Shown: positions 1 through 7,440, counted from the first letter of the stretch. The stretch: DNA of 11,323 bases from Desulfosarcina sp. (GCA_030642405.1 DAOWNV010000061.1:1-11323); one strand, 5' to 3'. The notes: generated by a model from the letters alone, not told the origin. Program-made: numbers and translations.

Positions 1-22
1 GTTCCCAAGGGTTGATTTTTTT

Positions 23-319
23 TTAACAGTTGGAGATGATGGGAGAAAATACATCCAAAAGTACGGGACGCCAATTGAAAAAATATTCTTTGCCCCACAT
101 GCTATAGATGTATCCTATTTTACCATAAGGGTAAAAACCGGACTGACCGTCAACGTGTGCGGTTTTGTGAGCAGCATATTTTGCCAATGCCGTGTCATGG
201 GTATCGGTAATCGCTTCACTGTAGGACTTCGATTCATCAAACGATACCGTTGCACAACCGGCCAAAAGACCGGTAAAAATCAATACTACGAAAACCAGGT
301 AAACTTTGATACGCTTCAT
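23..319 (-). CDS. Small lipoprotein, possible remnant of a phospholipase D-family lipoprotein
   Basis: A 98-residue protein. I chose the ATG at 319 because a strong Shine-Dalgarno (GGAGGT) lies 6 nt upstream on the minus strand. A longer reading from 430 would overlap ackA and lacks this support. Residues 3-21 are a basic then hydrophobic signal segment ending in the lipobox L-A-G-C, with Cys22 as the lipidation site. The next residue is Ala, not Asp, which in enterobacteria favours outer-membrane sorting. Residues about 30-62 (S-x-AI-x-DT-x-DT-x-L, later QSGFYP) resemble, from memory, the segment that precedes the first PLD domain in periplasmic phospholipase D/cardiolipin synthase-like lipoproteins. 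After that the sequence diverges and stops within about 36 residues, with no HxK motif. Frames I checked just past the divergence soon hit stops, so a single simple frameshift is not evident. It is either a stand-alone small lipoprotein or the stump of a deleted gene. It lies 46 bp downstream of ackA on the same strand. Confidence 0.65.
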   Translation of the reverse strand: MKRIKVYLVFVVLIFTGLLAGCATVSFDESKSYSEAITDTHDTALAKYAAHKTAHVDGQSGFYPYGKIGYIYSMWGKEYFFNWRPVLLDVFSPIISNC

Positions 320-365
320 GGTTACACCTCCCATCAATCGACCCCGTTGTTTTATTGCTGCACTA

Positions 366-1583
366 TTACTGCTCTGACGTTTCAGTGGCAAGCAGTTCAA
401 TGACTTGCAAGGCAATGGCCTTTTCCTCATCGGTGGGAACGACCAGGATTTTCACCTTGCCGGCATTGTCCTGAATTTCACGACAGATCTTTTCCCGGCC
501 TGCATTTTTCTCAGGATGAATGACAATGCCCAGATCTTCCAGGCCCCGGCAGGCCATTTCCCGAATTAACGGTGAATTCTCACCGATACCCGCAGTAAAT
601 ACAATAGCATCAACGCCACCCATGGCAAAGGTATATGCACCGATGTACTTCTTTATGCGGTAGGCAAAAACCTTGATAGCGGTTTCGGCCTGGGTGTTAC
701 CTTGAGCCATGGCGGAGATGATATCGCGCAGATCGCTGCTTTCAATACCGGCTAACCCCAAAAGCCCGCTCTGTTTGTTGAGTAGCCGATTGACTTTTTC
801 AGGGTCAAGCTTTTTGTGCTTCATCAGATAAAAGACGATCGCCGGATCAAGATCCCCGCAGCGGGTACCCATTATCAAGCCCTCTAAAGGGGTGAATCCC
901 ATGCTGGTATCGATGCTTTGGCCTCTATTAACAGCCGTTATGCTGCAACCATTGCCTAAATGACAGGAAACAATTTTAAGCTCTGTTAACGGCACGTTTA
1001 TAAACGCTGCTGTGGTTTGACACACGTATTGATGGCTTGTGCCATGGAAGCCATACCTGCGGATTTTGTCTTCTGCATACAGATGATAGGGAAGCCCGTA
1101 TAGATATGCATAATCCGGCAAACTGTTGTGAAAGGCCGTATCAAATACAGCCACTTGAGGGATGTTAGGCAGATGCACTTCACATGCGTTGATCCCCTCG
1201 ATGTTGGGGGGATTATGCAAAGGTGCCAATTCGTAACAATCTTGAATAGTTGCTTTCACTTTTTCCGTTACAAGTTTGGCGAATTTCATTTTTTCCCCGC
1301 CGTGAACCACCCTGTGCCCAATAGCGGCGATTTGTCTCTTTGATTGAATTACGCCGTACTCCGGATCTGTTAACAGTTCAATGATCCGGCTGACCGCTTC
1401 GCGTGTGTCGGCCACCCGGGCTTCATCGCTAAGGTCATTCCCCTTATTGTTTCTATAATGGGTGGTTGTCCCCCTGATTCCAATGCGCTCTACCAAGCCA
1501 CCGGCGATGACCTCAACCGTTTCTTTACTGAATAGGGTAAACTTTACCGAAGAACTGCCTGCATTAATGATCAAGATATACAT
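366..1583 (-). CDS. ackA: Acetate kinase
   Basis: Cytosolic acetate kinase (ASKHA fold) interconverts acetyl phosphate plus ADP with acetate plus ATP. It serves substrate-level phosphorylation or acetate activation together with phosphotransacetylase, which is not in this window. With the ATG at 1583 the protein has 405 residues, the usual family length. The key residues then fall at the numbers I recall for the Methanosarcina thermophila enzyme: N7, S10 and S12 in INAGSSS, R91 in GHRVVHGG, D148 in FDTAFH, H180 in GFHGTSH and R241 in MGTRCGD. The C-terminal PTDEE carries the magnesium-site glutamate. An in-frame GTG at 1592 adds three residues, but it would sit only 3 nt after the AAAGGAG ribosome-binding site. 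The ATG sits 12 nt after it, a little long but acceptable. The gene is separated by 197 bp from the upstream LysR gene and may have its own expression signal. The small lipoprotein follows after 46 bp. Function is very secure, the exact start slightly less so. Confidence 0.97.
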   Translation of the reverse strand: MYILIINAGSSSVKFTLFSKETVEVIAGGLVERIGIRGTTTHYRNNKGNDLSDEARVADTREAVSRIIELLTDPEYGVIQSKRQIAAIGHRVVHGGEKMKFAKLVTEKVKATIQDCYELAPLHNPPNIEGINACEVHLPNIPQVAVFDTAFHNSLPDYAYLYGLPYHLYAEDKIRRYGFHGTSHQYVCQTTAAFINVPLTELKIVSCHLGNGCSITAVNRGQSIDTSMGFTPLEGLIMGTRCGDLDPAIVFYLMKHKKLDPEKVNRLLNKQSGLLGLAGIESSDLRDIISAMAQGNTQAETAIKVFAYRIKKYIGAYTFAMGGVDAIVFTAGIGENSPLIREMACRGLEDLGIVIHPEKNAGREKICREIQDNAGKVKILVVPTDEEKAIALQVIELLATETSEQ

Positions 1584-1650
1584 CGGTCGCACAAGCTCCT
1601 TTGTTGCCGCATTATCCTCAAAACGCTCGAATCAGGGCCGTCAAAGCCGC

Positions 1651-1683
1651 CATCATCATCATCATCATCATCATCACCACCAC
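1651..1683. repeat. Trinucleotide microsatellite (CAT)8(CAC)3
   Basis: A perfect run of eight CAT units followed by three CAC units, 33 bp, lies in the 197-bp gap between the LysR gene and ackA. On the minus strand, the direction of transcription, it reads as three GTG then eight ATG codons, ten sense codons and a TGA at 1618-1620. Its near edge is 67 nt upstream of the ackA ATG. On the plus strand the same run encodes eleven histidines in an open frame that is otherwise antisense to ackA; I do not treat that as a gene. The rest of the gap shows no convincing promoter. Simple repeats of this length are rare in bacterial chromosomes and can change length by replication slippage. Confidence 0.95.
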
Positions 1684-1694
1684 AGAGGAAGTTT

Positions 1695-1710
1695 GTTTTG
1701 CTCACAAAAC
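1695..1710. repeat. Short hairpin in the lysR-ackA gap
   Basis: A perfect 6-bp inverted repeat with a 4-nt loop (GTTTTG, CTCA, CAAAAC) lies 70 bp beyond the LysR stop in the direction of transcription. No T-run follows on the minus strand, so it is not a standard intrinsic terminator. It could be a weak structure at the 3' end of the upstream transcript, or chance. Confidence 0.3.
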
Positions 1711-1780
1711 TGCTCAATTATTCGAGGAGCTCGGGTGCCCCCTTGGAAGTAGATCATGTTAATGTTGTGAGAAAAATCAA

Positions 1781-2695
1781 TCAGGGGTGATTTGAAAATA
1801 GTAGGGAAACGTTGGCACTGATGAAATCGATGAAGGCCCGGCCAAGGGGAGAGAGGCTCCGGTGGCGATGGTGGGTAAGGTAAAAGGCCCTTTTCAGATT
1901 CAACCCGCTGATGGAAAGTATTTTCAATTTTCCGGCAGCGACATCGTCTGAAACTGCAATGGCCGAGAGGATGGAAATCCCCATACCATTTTTAATCCCC
2001 TGGCGGATCGCCTCAGTGCTGCCGATTCGGGCGATTACTTTCAAATCGTTAATATTCAACCCTGCATTGGAAAAACTATCTTTAATGGTCTTGAGGGTTC
2101 CCGAACCATCTTCCCGCATAAGAAAAGGCTCTGTAGATAGTTGCTTCGCGGTGACTTTCTTTTTCTTCGACCATCGGTGACCAGTAGGTACCACGAGACA
2201 CAGTTCGTCGTCCACTAGTTGGGTCTGTGAAATGGCTTTATGGTTGGACACGGCTCCCACAACACCCAATTCCAGTTCTCCGGAAATAATCGCATCGATC
2301 GTCCGGCGGGTGTCGGCAATGGACAAGCTGATATTAACTTCTGGAAAATCAGTAGTAAACAAACCGATAATCGATGGCAGAATAAAGACCCCTGGGATAT
2401 TGCTGCCACCAATCTCCAGGCTACCTCTGATCATCCCATTGAACTCCGCCATGGCACTTTCCGTTTCGTCGAGCAGAGAAATCATCCGCTTGGCGTAGCG
2501 GTAGAGCAGGTGCCCGGCCTTGGTAGGCAATGCCTCTTTGGACAAACGGTCAATCAGGCGACAACTGAAATGATCTTCGAGATCCTTGATGTGGATAGAA
2601 ACAGTGGGCTGAGAAAGAAACACGTCCCTCCCTGCCAGTGAAAAGCTTTTCAATTCAACCACTTTGCAGAAAATCTGAAGCTGCCATAGGTCCAT
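1781..2695 (-). CDS. LysR-family transcriptional regulator
   Basis: A 304-residue LysR-type regulator, the normal family length. The N-terminal winged helix-turn-helix spans about residues 1-60, with the typical FSLAGRDVFLSQPTVS recognition region followed by the LysR pattern IKDLEDHF. A linker helix follows, then the periplasmic-binding-protein-like effector domain from about residue 90 to the end (GSLEIGGSNIPG, later NGMGISIL). The N-terminus (MDL-QL-IF-KVVELKSFS) strongly recalls a group annotated as selenium metabolism-associated LysR regulators in clostridia and deltaproteobacteria. That is from memory, and no selenium gene is present here. The ATG lies 3 bp after the coaD stop and has no clear ribosome-binding site, so translation is probably coupled to coaD. 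LysR regulators often control a neighbour; ackA is the next gene, but on the same strand rather than divergent. The effector and targets are unknown. Confidence 0.93.
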   Translation of the reverse strand: MDLWQLQIFCKVVELKSFSLAGRDVFLSQPTVSIHIKDLEDHFSCRLIDRLSKEALPTKAGHLLYRYAKRMISLLDETESAMAEFNGMIRGSLEIGGSNIPGVFILPSIIGLFTTDFPEVNISLSIADTRRTIDAIISGELELGVVGAVSNHKAISQTQLVDDELCLVVPTGHRWSKKKKVTAKQLSTEPFLMREDGSGTLKTIKDSFSNAGLNINDLKVIARIGSTEAIRQGIKNGMGISILSAIAVSDDVAAGKLKILSISGLNLKRAFYLTHHRHRSLSPLGRAFIDFISANVSLLFSNHP

Positions 2696-2698
2696 GAC

Positions 2699-3181
2699 TT
2701 AAAAACCGAACTTGGCTCTAAGGCGGCGTTCCACACTCGGAGGCACCATGTCCGAAATGTCGCCACCAAACTTTGCTGCTTCTTTGATAATGGAGGAACT
2801 GGTAAAGATCCAGCGTAGACCGGTCATGAGGAAAACTGTTTCCACACCCCGGTTAAGTTTTCGGTTCATCAGGGCCAATTGAAATTCATACTCGAAATCG
2901 GAGACCGCCCGCATCCCCCGAAGGATGGCCTGTGCATTTTTTGTACGTGCATAATTCACCGTCAGACCGTCAAAGGTATCAAACTCAATACCTTCAAGCC
3001 CCGACATGGACTCACCTAGTATTTCCAACCGTTCTTCGACGGAAAAAAGGGACTTTTTCCCCGGATTTTGTAAAATCGCAATGATAATGCGGTCAAATAG
3101 ACGTAATCCTCGTTTGGCTATATCGATGTGACCGTTGGTAACGGGGTCGAAGGAACCAGGATAGATCGCGGTGCGTTGCAT
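2699..3181 (-). CDS. coaD: Phosphopantetheine adenylyltransferase
   Basis: Transfers AMP from ATP to 4'-phosphopantetheine to make dephospho-coenzyme A, the penultimate step of coenzyme A synthesis, in the cytosol. The protein has 160 residues from the ATG at 3181, typical for CoaD. The frame runs open further upstream to 3274, but those residues do not resemble the family, and the ATG has a GGGAG ribosome-binding site 5 nt away. The nucleotidyltransferase signature YPGSFDPVTNGH is at residues 7-18 with the T-x-GH motif at 15-18. The ILRGMRAVSDFEYE block follows at 86-99, and the SSS-IIKE motif, counterpart of the ISSTxVRE signature, at 128-134. It sits 64 bp after rsmD and 3 bp before the LysR gene. 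The rsmD-coaD pairing is common in many bacteria. Confidence 0.97.
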   Translation of the reverse strand: MQRTAIYPGSFDPVTNGHIDIAKRGLRLFDRIIIAILQNPGKKSLFSVEERLEILGESMSGLEGIEFDTFDGLTVNYARTKNAQAILRGMRAVSDFEYEFQLALMNRKLNRGVETVFLMTGLRWIFTSSSIIKEAAKFGGDISDMVPPSVERRLRAKFGF

Positions 3182-3245
3182 AAAAACTCCCAGAGACGCA
3201 GTAAGGAAAAAGAAGGTCCGATACCGATTACTTAACGGGACCGTT

Positions 3246-3806
3246 CTATAGCACGACGTCCACAAAGGAAACAAGGATTTTCCCGAATTGCCGCTGGTCT
3301 GTGAGGATCAGTCCTTCCGGAACGGGCTCAACGGATTCTTGAATACTGTGCTCTACGACAATCCGTGCATCCTGTGAAAGTACTCCGGATATCACCAAAA
3401 GTGATAAGACAGGATTCAACGCATTGATTTCGTATGGTGGATCCATGAAAACTAGATCGAAGGGTTGTGTGTAGGATTGTAATAAACGAATGTTTCGAAG
3501 AAGATCCCCTTTGACAATTCGGGTCCGGTCCTTCAATCCTATATTCCGGATGTTCTTTTGAATTGCTGCAAGGGCCGCTTTTTGTTTATCTACAAAGACG
3601 GCAAACGATGCCCCCCGGCTCAACGCCTCGATACCCAGTGCACCTGTCCCGGCAAACAGATCTAGTACACGCTTTTTAATGATATCCCCGGCTAAAATAT
3701 TGAAAATCGACTCTTTGATTCGATCGGCTGTTGGACGCGTGGCCATTCCCGATGGGGCAGTCAGTCGTCGGCCTTTATACGCTCCGGCAATGACCCTCAC
3801 TGCCAT
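3246..3806 (-). CDS. rsmD: 16S rRNA (guanine-966-N2)-methyltransferase
   Basis: SAM-dependent methyltransferase that modifies G966 (E. coli numbering) of 16S rRNA in the small ribosomal subunit. The 186-residue protein fits the RsmD family. It opens with RVIAGAYKGRRL and the RPT-x-DRIKESIFNIL block (residues 24-38). The SAM-binding motif DLFAGTGALGIEALSRGA is at 49-66 and the catalytic motif DPPYE at 122-126, the form expected of N2-guanine or N6-adenine enzymes. Its ATG lies inside the last codons of the response-regulator gene, overlapping by 10 bp (3797-3806). There is only a weak ribosome-binding site, so translational coupling is likely. coaD follows. Confidence 0.96.
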   Translation of the reverse strand: MAVRVIAGAYKGRRLTAPSGMATRPTADRIKESIFNILAGDIIKKRVLDLFAGTGALGIEALSRGASFAVFVDKQKAALAAIQKNIRNIGLKDRTRIVKGDLLRNIRLLQSYTQPFDLVFMDPPYEINALNPVLSLLVISGVLSQDARIVVEHSIQESVEPVPEGLILTDQRQFGKILVSFVDVVL

Positions 3807-5140
3807 TCCGCTTTGATCAACGACTGGATAAATTCATGTGTCACACGGATTGCTTTTGCCGTTTTTTCCAGGTCGTTGTTGTAATGGGCCAGCTTTTTGC
3901 GGACATATGTCATTTCAAAGGCGCTGCGCGCCTCGTCAATACCCTCGATGGAAAAAATTTCACCCTCAACTTTTTTTGGATCCGACACATTGACGGGCAA
4001 ATCCTTTACCGTAATGATATCCTGCTGCACCATGATCGCCAACCGTTCGATGAGGTTTTTCAGTTCCCGCACATTTCCCGGCCAGTTGTATTCACCAAGA
4101 ATCTCCATGGCATCATCCGTAATGGATTTTCGCTTCTCCCTGTTTTTTGTGGCAGCCTCCACCAAAAAAATATCCGATAGTATGGGGATATCTTCGGTCC
4201 GCTCTCTAAGGGGCGGCACCTCGATGGGTACCACATTGAGCCGGTAATAAAGATCTTCTCTAAAATTACCGTTTTCAATCTCCACTTCAAGATCCTTGTT
4301 TGTTGCAGCGATCACTCGGACATCGGTGGTTAAGGTTCTTCCTTTACCCATACGCTGAAACTTCTTCTCATCAAGCACCCTTAAAATCTTGGCTTGGGTA
4401 GAAAGGCTCATATCTCCGATTTCATCGAAAAAAATCGTACCGGTGTTGGCCAGTTCGAATTTCCCCCGTTTTTTAGTGCTGGAACCGGAAACGGCGCCTT
4501 TTTCATGGCCGAACAGTTCACTCTCGATGAGGCTTTCGGAGATGGCAGCGCAATTGACGTCGATCATCGGTGATTCAGCGCGAGAACTAAGTTGGTGGAT
4601 GGTTCGAGCGACGAGTTCTTTTCCAGTACCATTTTCTCCTTTAATAAACACCCAGGATTCGGTAGGGGCCACTGTGGCAATCTGCATTTTCAGCGTCTGG
4701 ACGTGTTCACTGTTTCCACTGATGGAATGCTTTTCTATTGTTTTTCTCCGTAAATAGCGATTTTCTTCCTCAAGGCGACGAAAATTGAGGGCGTTGTTGA
4801 TGGCAACGATGACTTTGTCGAAATTCAACGGTTTTTCAATGAGATCGAAAGCTCCCAGCTTGGTGGCTTTAACAGCTGTTTCCACGTTACCATGACCGGT
4901 TATAATGATCACCGGCAAAGCGGAACTGCTCTTTTTGATCTCTTTCAATGTCTCTATGCCATCGATTCCAGGCATCCAGATGTCTAATATGATAAGATCC
5001 GGAGCTTCGGCATCGATAAGCTTCAATGCTTCATAACCGTTGTTGGCCGTAATTACCTCAAACCCTTCATCGGTGAGCAGTCCGCTGAGAGATTGTAAAA
5101 TAGTGGGCTCATCGTCGACAATCAATATTGAAGGAAACAA
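3797..5140 (-). CDS. NtrX-like response regulator with AAA+ sigma-54 interaction domain
   Basis: A 447-residue regulator. The start is TTG at 5140, supported by AAGGAG 7 nt upstream; the receiver motif begins right after. The receiver domain (about 3-120) has the acidic pair at D9-D10, phospho-acceptor D53, T81 and K103. An AAA+ domain (about 139-368) has Walker A GENGTGKE near 168-175, Walker B TIFFDEIG near 234-241, sensor I ATN, arginine fingers in FREDLYYRL and the sensor II motif WPGNVREL. Where sigma-54 activators have GAFTGA, this protein has GAVSGS (bases 4481-4498). The C-terminus (about 405-447) should be a Fis-type helix-turn-helix, but only ...LEKTAKAIRV... resembles it, and the chain ends early. 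Its partner is almost certainly the kinase immediately upstream (59-bp gap). NtrX-like is a family assignment by architecture and context. Whether it truly activates sigma-54 polymerase is uncertain given the altered loop. Confidence 0.93.
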   Translation of the reverse strand: MFPSILIVDDEPTILQSLSGLLTDEGFEVITANNGYEALKLIDAEAPDLIILDIWMPGIDGIETLKEIKKSSSALPVIIITGHGNVETAVKATKLGAFDLIEKPLNFDKVIVAINNALNFRRLEEENRYLRRKTIEKHSISGNSEHVQTLKMQIATVAPTESWVFIKGENGTGKELVARTIHQLSSRAESPMIDVNCAAISESLIESELFGHEKGAVSGSSTKKRGKFELANTGTIFFDEIGDMSLSTQAKILRVLDEKKFQRMGKGRTLTTDVRVIAATNKDLEVEIENGNFREDLYYRLNVVPIEVPPLRERTEDIPILSDIFLVEAATKNREKRKSITDDAMEILGEYNWPGNVRELKNLIERLAIMVQQDIITVKDLPVNVSDPKKVEGEIFSIEGIDEARSAFEMTYVRKKLAHYNNDLEKTAKAIRVTHEFIQSLIKAEWQ

Positions 5141-5199
5141 TGCACATCTCCTTTTCGAATCGGTTGTTCCATATCAGCAAGCAGGATCTTGGAACCATT

Positions 5200-7440
5200 T
5201 TAAACGGGAAGTTCGATAACAAACTTGGCTCCCCTGGGTAAGTTGTTCTGCACACTTATCACACCATGGTGGTCGGTAACAATGGAGTTCACGATTGTCA
5301 AGCCTAGTCCCATTCCGGTTGTTTTGGTAGAAAAATTGGGTTCGAACAAGCGTATTTTATCCGCATCAAAGATGCCTGGGCCATCGTCTGCAACCTCCAG
5401 ACGGACCATTTTCAATATGGGGTCGTAAATGACTAAAATGGCAATCCGCCCCCGATTGCGGATTGCTGCTACGGCGTTATCCACAAGGTTTATCATGGCC
5501 TGTTTGAATTGCTGCCGATCGAGGTTCATCTGGGGAATATCTTCACCGATCTTTACATCGAACGTGATATCCGGATGCCCTTCCCTGTACAGGGAAACGG
5601 TCTCCTCGATGATTGGGGGAAGCTGACAAGGTTTGGGGTCTGCCGTGGGGAACCGGGCAAAAGTTGAAAATTCATTGACCAGGTTACGGATCAGGTCGAC
5701 GTGATCGATTATCATACGGGTACACTCGTCGAAGACAGACTCATTGATCTGGGCGGAATATCGACGCTTGAGCCGCTGAGCCGACAGGCTGATGGGAGTG
5801 AGCGGGTTCTTTACTTCGTGTGCGATTCGCCGGGCCACTTCACGCCAGGCGGCCATTCGTTGTGCTTTTTCCAGCTCCGTGAGGTCATCGATCACCATAA
5901 CGATACCGATGGGGTCTCCCAGTTCATCCTTTAGGGTATTGATATAAATGAGAAAGGTTCTCAGTTGACCGTTTACCGTGAACCTGAAGGGATACTCCAC
6001 GGTCTGGTCACGAACGGAAGATATCTTTTTCATGACGTCTTCCGTAAACTCTAGGTGTCCGGTAACCAGCAAATCTCCATAATGTTTGTCTAAAACCTGC
6101 TCGGCATCCAGGGTAAGCATCCGTTCGGCTGATTTATTGAAGGTCGTGATGATACCTTGCGCATCCAGGGTAATGACACCGGCGGAGACATTTTTCAAAA
6201 CGATTTCCATATACTGGCGTCGCGATTCAATTTCTTGATTTTGTTCGGTAAGCTTACGGGCTGACAATTCAAGCTGTTGGCGGTTGGACCTTAGATCCCG
6301 GGTCATTTTGTTGAACGCGTTTACAAGGCTCCCGATTTCATCGTCCGTCACATTGCTGTCGATGGAAACGGTGAGGTCTCCTTCCGCGATCCTGCGTGCG
6401 CCCTCGGCCAGGTCCATGATGGGAATTGTAATGGTCTTGGCCAAATAGAATCCAAACCAAATAGCACAAAAAATAACCAATAAGGCCACGATGGACAATG
6501 TTATGTAATAGGTAATTTGAATGGGCCTTTTCATCAGTTTGATCTGCTGGTATTCCTCGATTCCTGTAGCAATGGAATCCATATTTTCGGAAAGGTCCGG
6601 TGGAATAAACAGGCCTATCGCCACATGGGCGATAGCTGTCTCAGGATCTGCACCGAAAGGGACGGTCCCGATGGATCGTAAAAGTTCACCCTCTTCCAAT
6701 TCCTCGGTAAAGGTTCTCAACTTTTTTTCGCCGGCATCCTTGACAAAAACACCGGGAGACACTGCCTTGAAAGCTATCTTTTCCAGATCTTTGCTGAGCG
6801 CATAGGTAACACGGTTCAGGTTGGCCGAGTATATTTCCACTGTATCGAGATCGAATTCACGCTGGACTACCTGAATATAATGATTGAGTTCTTTGCGCTT
6901 GCTTCGCGAAATGATTTTTTTTCGATCAATCTGATAAGAAATTCTTTCCAGAAAAAACTGGTGGCGAATTTCATTTTCCCGATAAAATTGTTGTCCGACC
7001 AAAAGTGATTTCTGCAATGCTTGCTCAACGGGCACATTGAACCAAAATTCAATACTGTTGGTAATAAAGTTGATGGAAAAGAAAAAGAGGATGGTTGTAG
7101 GCAGCAGAGAAATAGCCACAAAAGCGATAACCAATCGGGTCCTTAATCGAGCACCCAAGGCTTTTCTTCGCCGGGTATAGAGCAATTTTGCTAAATTGCG
7201 GAAAACAAGAAAGATCAACAGGATCAACAACAGCAGGTTGATGTTGATCAAAATGAACATCAAAATCGTGTTGGAAACCGGAATGTTGGAGGGGAAAGTA
7301 ATAATCCGGCTTTCCGCCAGGGTAAGAAGCGCCACGGCCACGACGATCACGAAGATGATCACCGCCTCCCGTTTTCGACGATTTAATTCTTCTTTGGAGA
7401 TGGGTGTTTTTCGTGTCTCGCCGCTCTTACCGGTACTCAT
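5200..7440 (-). CDS. NtrY-like transmembrane sensor histidine kinase
   Basis: A 746-residue inner-membrane kinase of NtrY architecture. Hydrophobic segments lie at about 26-43, 57-83, 103-127 and 311-333. Segments three and four flank an extracytoplasmic loop of about 180 residues, the likely sensing part. A HAMP domain follows (about 333-386), then a short coiled linker and a PAS domain (about 410-520). The HisKA domain has RRIAHEVKNPLTP with phospho-acceptor H541. The ATPase domain has N-box NLVDNA (651-656), G1 DDGPGI (685-690) and G2 GMGLGL (709-714). All catalytic motifs are intact. The ATG has no clear ribosome-binding site. It lies 21 bp after the DUF4390 stop and in the same frame as it, so coupling or readthrough-like reinitiation is plausible. 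The response regulator follows after 59 bp. The ligand is unknown; the position next to lpxC suggests an envelope signal, which is inference. Confidence 0.95.
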   Translation of the reverse strand: MSTGKSGETRKTPISKEELNRRKREAVIIFVIVVAVALLTLAESRIITFPSNIPVSNTILMFILININLLLLILLIFLVFRNLAKLLYTRRRKALGARLRTRLVIAFVAISLLPTTILFFFSINFITNSIEFWFNVPVEQALQKSLLVGQQFYRENEIRHQFFLERISYQIDRKKIISRSKRKELNHYIQVVQREFDLDTVEIYSANLNRVTYALSKDLEKIAFKAVSPGVFVKDAGEKKLRTFTEELEEGELLRSIGTVPFGADPETAIAHVAIGLFIPPDLSENMDSIATGIEEYQQIKLMKRPIQITYYITLSIVALLVIFCAIWFGFYLAKTITIPIMDLAEGARRIAEGDLTVSIDSNVTDDEIGSLVNAFNKMTRDLRSNRQQLELSARKLTEQNQEIESRRQYMEIVLKNVSAGVITLDAQGIITTFNKSAERMLTLDAEQVLDKHYGDLLVTGHLEFTEDVMKKISSVRDQTVEYPFRFTVNGQLRTFLIYINTLKDELGDPIGIVMVIDDLTELEKAQRMAAWREVARRIAHEVKNPLTPISLSAQRLKRRYSAQINESVFDECTRMIIDHVDLIRNLVNEFSTFARFPTADPKPCQLPPIIEETVSLYREGHPDITFDVKIGEDIPQMNLDRQQFKQAMINLVDNAVAAIRNRGRIAILVIYDPILKMVRLEVADDGPGIFDADKIRLFEPNFSTKTTGMGLGLTIVNSIVTDHHGVISVQNNLPRGAKFVIELPV

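Noticed and set aside
1..24. CCCAAGGG followed by nine T residues as a plus-strand terminator
   Set aside because: The CCC/GGG arms leave only a 2-nt loop, too small to fold, and no plus-strand gene is seen to its left. On the minus strand it is a poly-A tail after the stop.
320..430. N-terminal extension of the small lipoprotein
   Set aside because: The extension overlaps the ackA 3' end, carries no lipoprotein-like sequence and would put the signal segment internal. The ATG at 319 has a strong GGAGGT.
1462..1752. Plus-strand open frame with eleven consecutive histidines
   Set aside because: It is mostly antisense to ackA; the His run is just the CAT/CAC microsatellite in one frame. No family resemblance.
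1701..1771. CTCACAA / TTGTGAG inverted repeat across the lysR-ackA gap
   Set aside because: Seven-base arms separated by 57 nt with no flanking extension; likely chance.
1584..1780. Sigma-54 (-24/-12) promoter for ackA
   Set aside because: No GG-N10-GC pair with reasonable TGGCAC/TTGCA context was found in the gap.
2240..2641. Plus-strand 133-residue open frame
   Set aside because: It lies wholly antisense within the LysR gene, which has clear domain structure; no recognisable protein content.
3182..3274. N-terminal extension of coaD
   Set aside because: It overlaps rsmD and is unlike CoaD; the ATG at 3181 has GGGAG and begins right before the YPGSFDP motif.
4389..4757. Plus-strand 122-residue open frame
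   Set aside because: Antisense shadow of the AAA+ domain of the response regulator.
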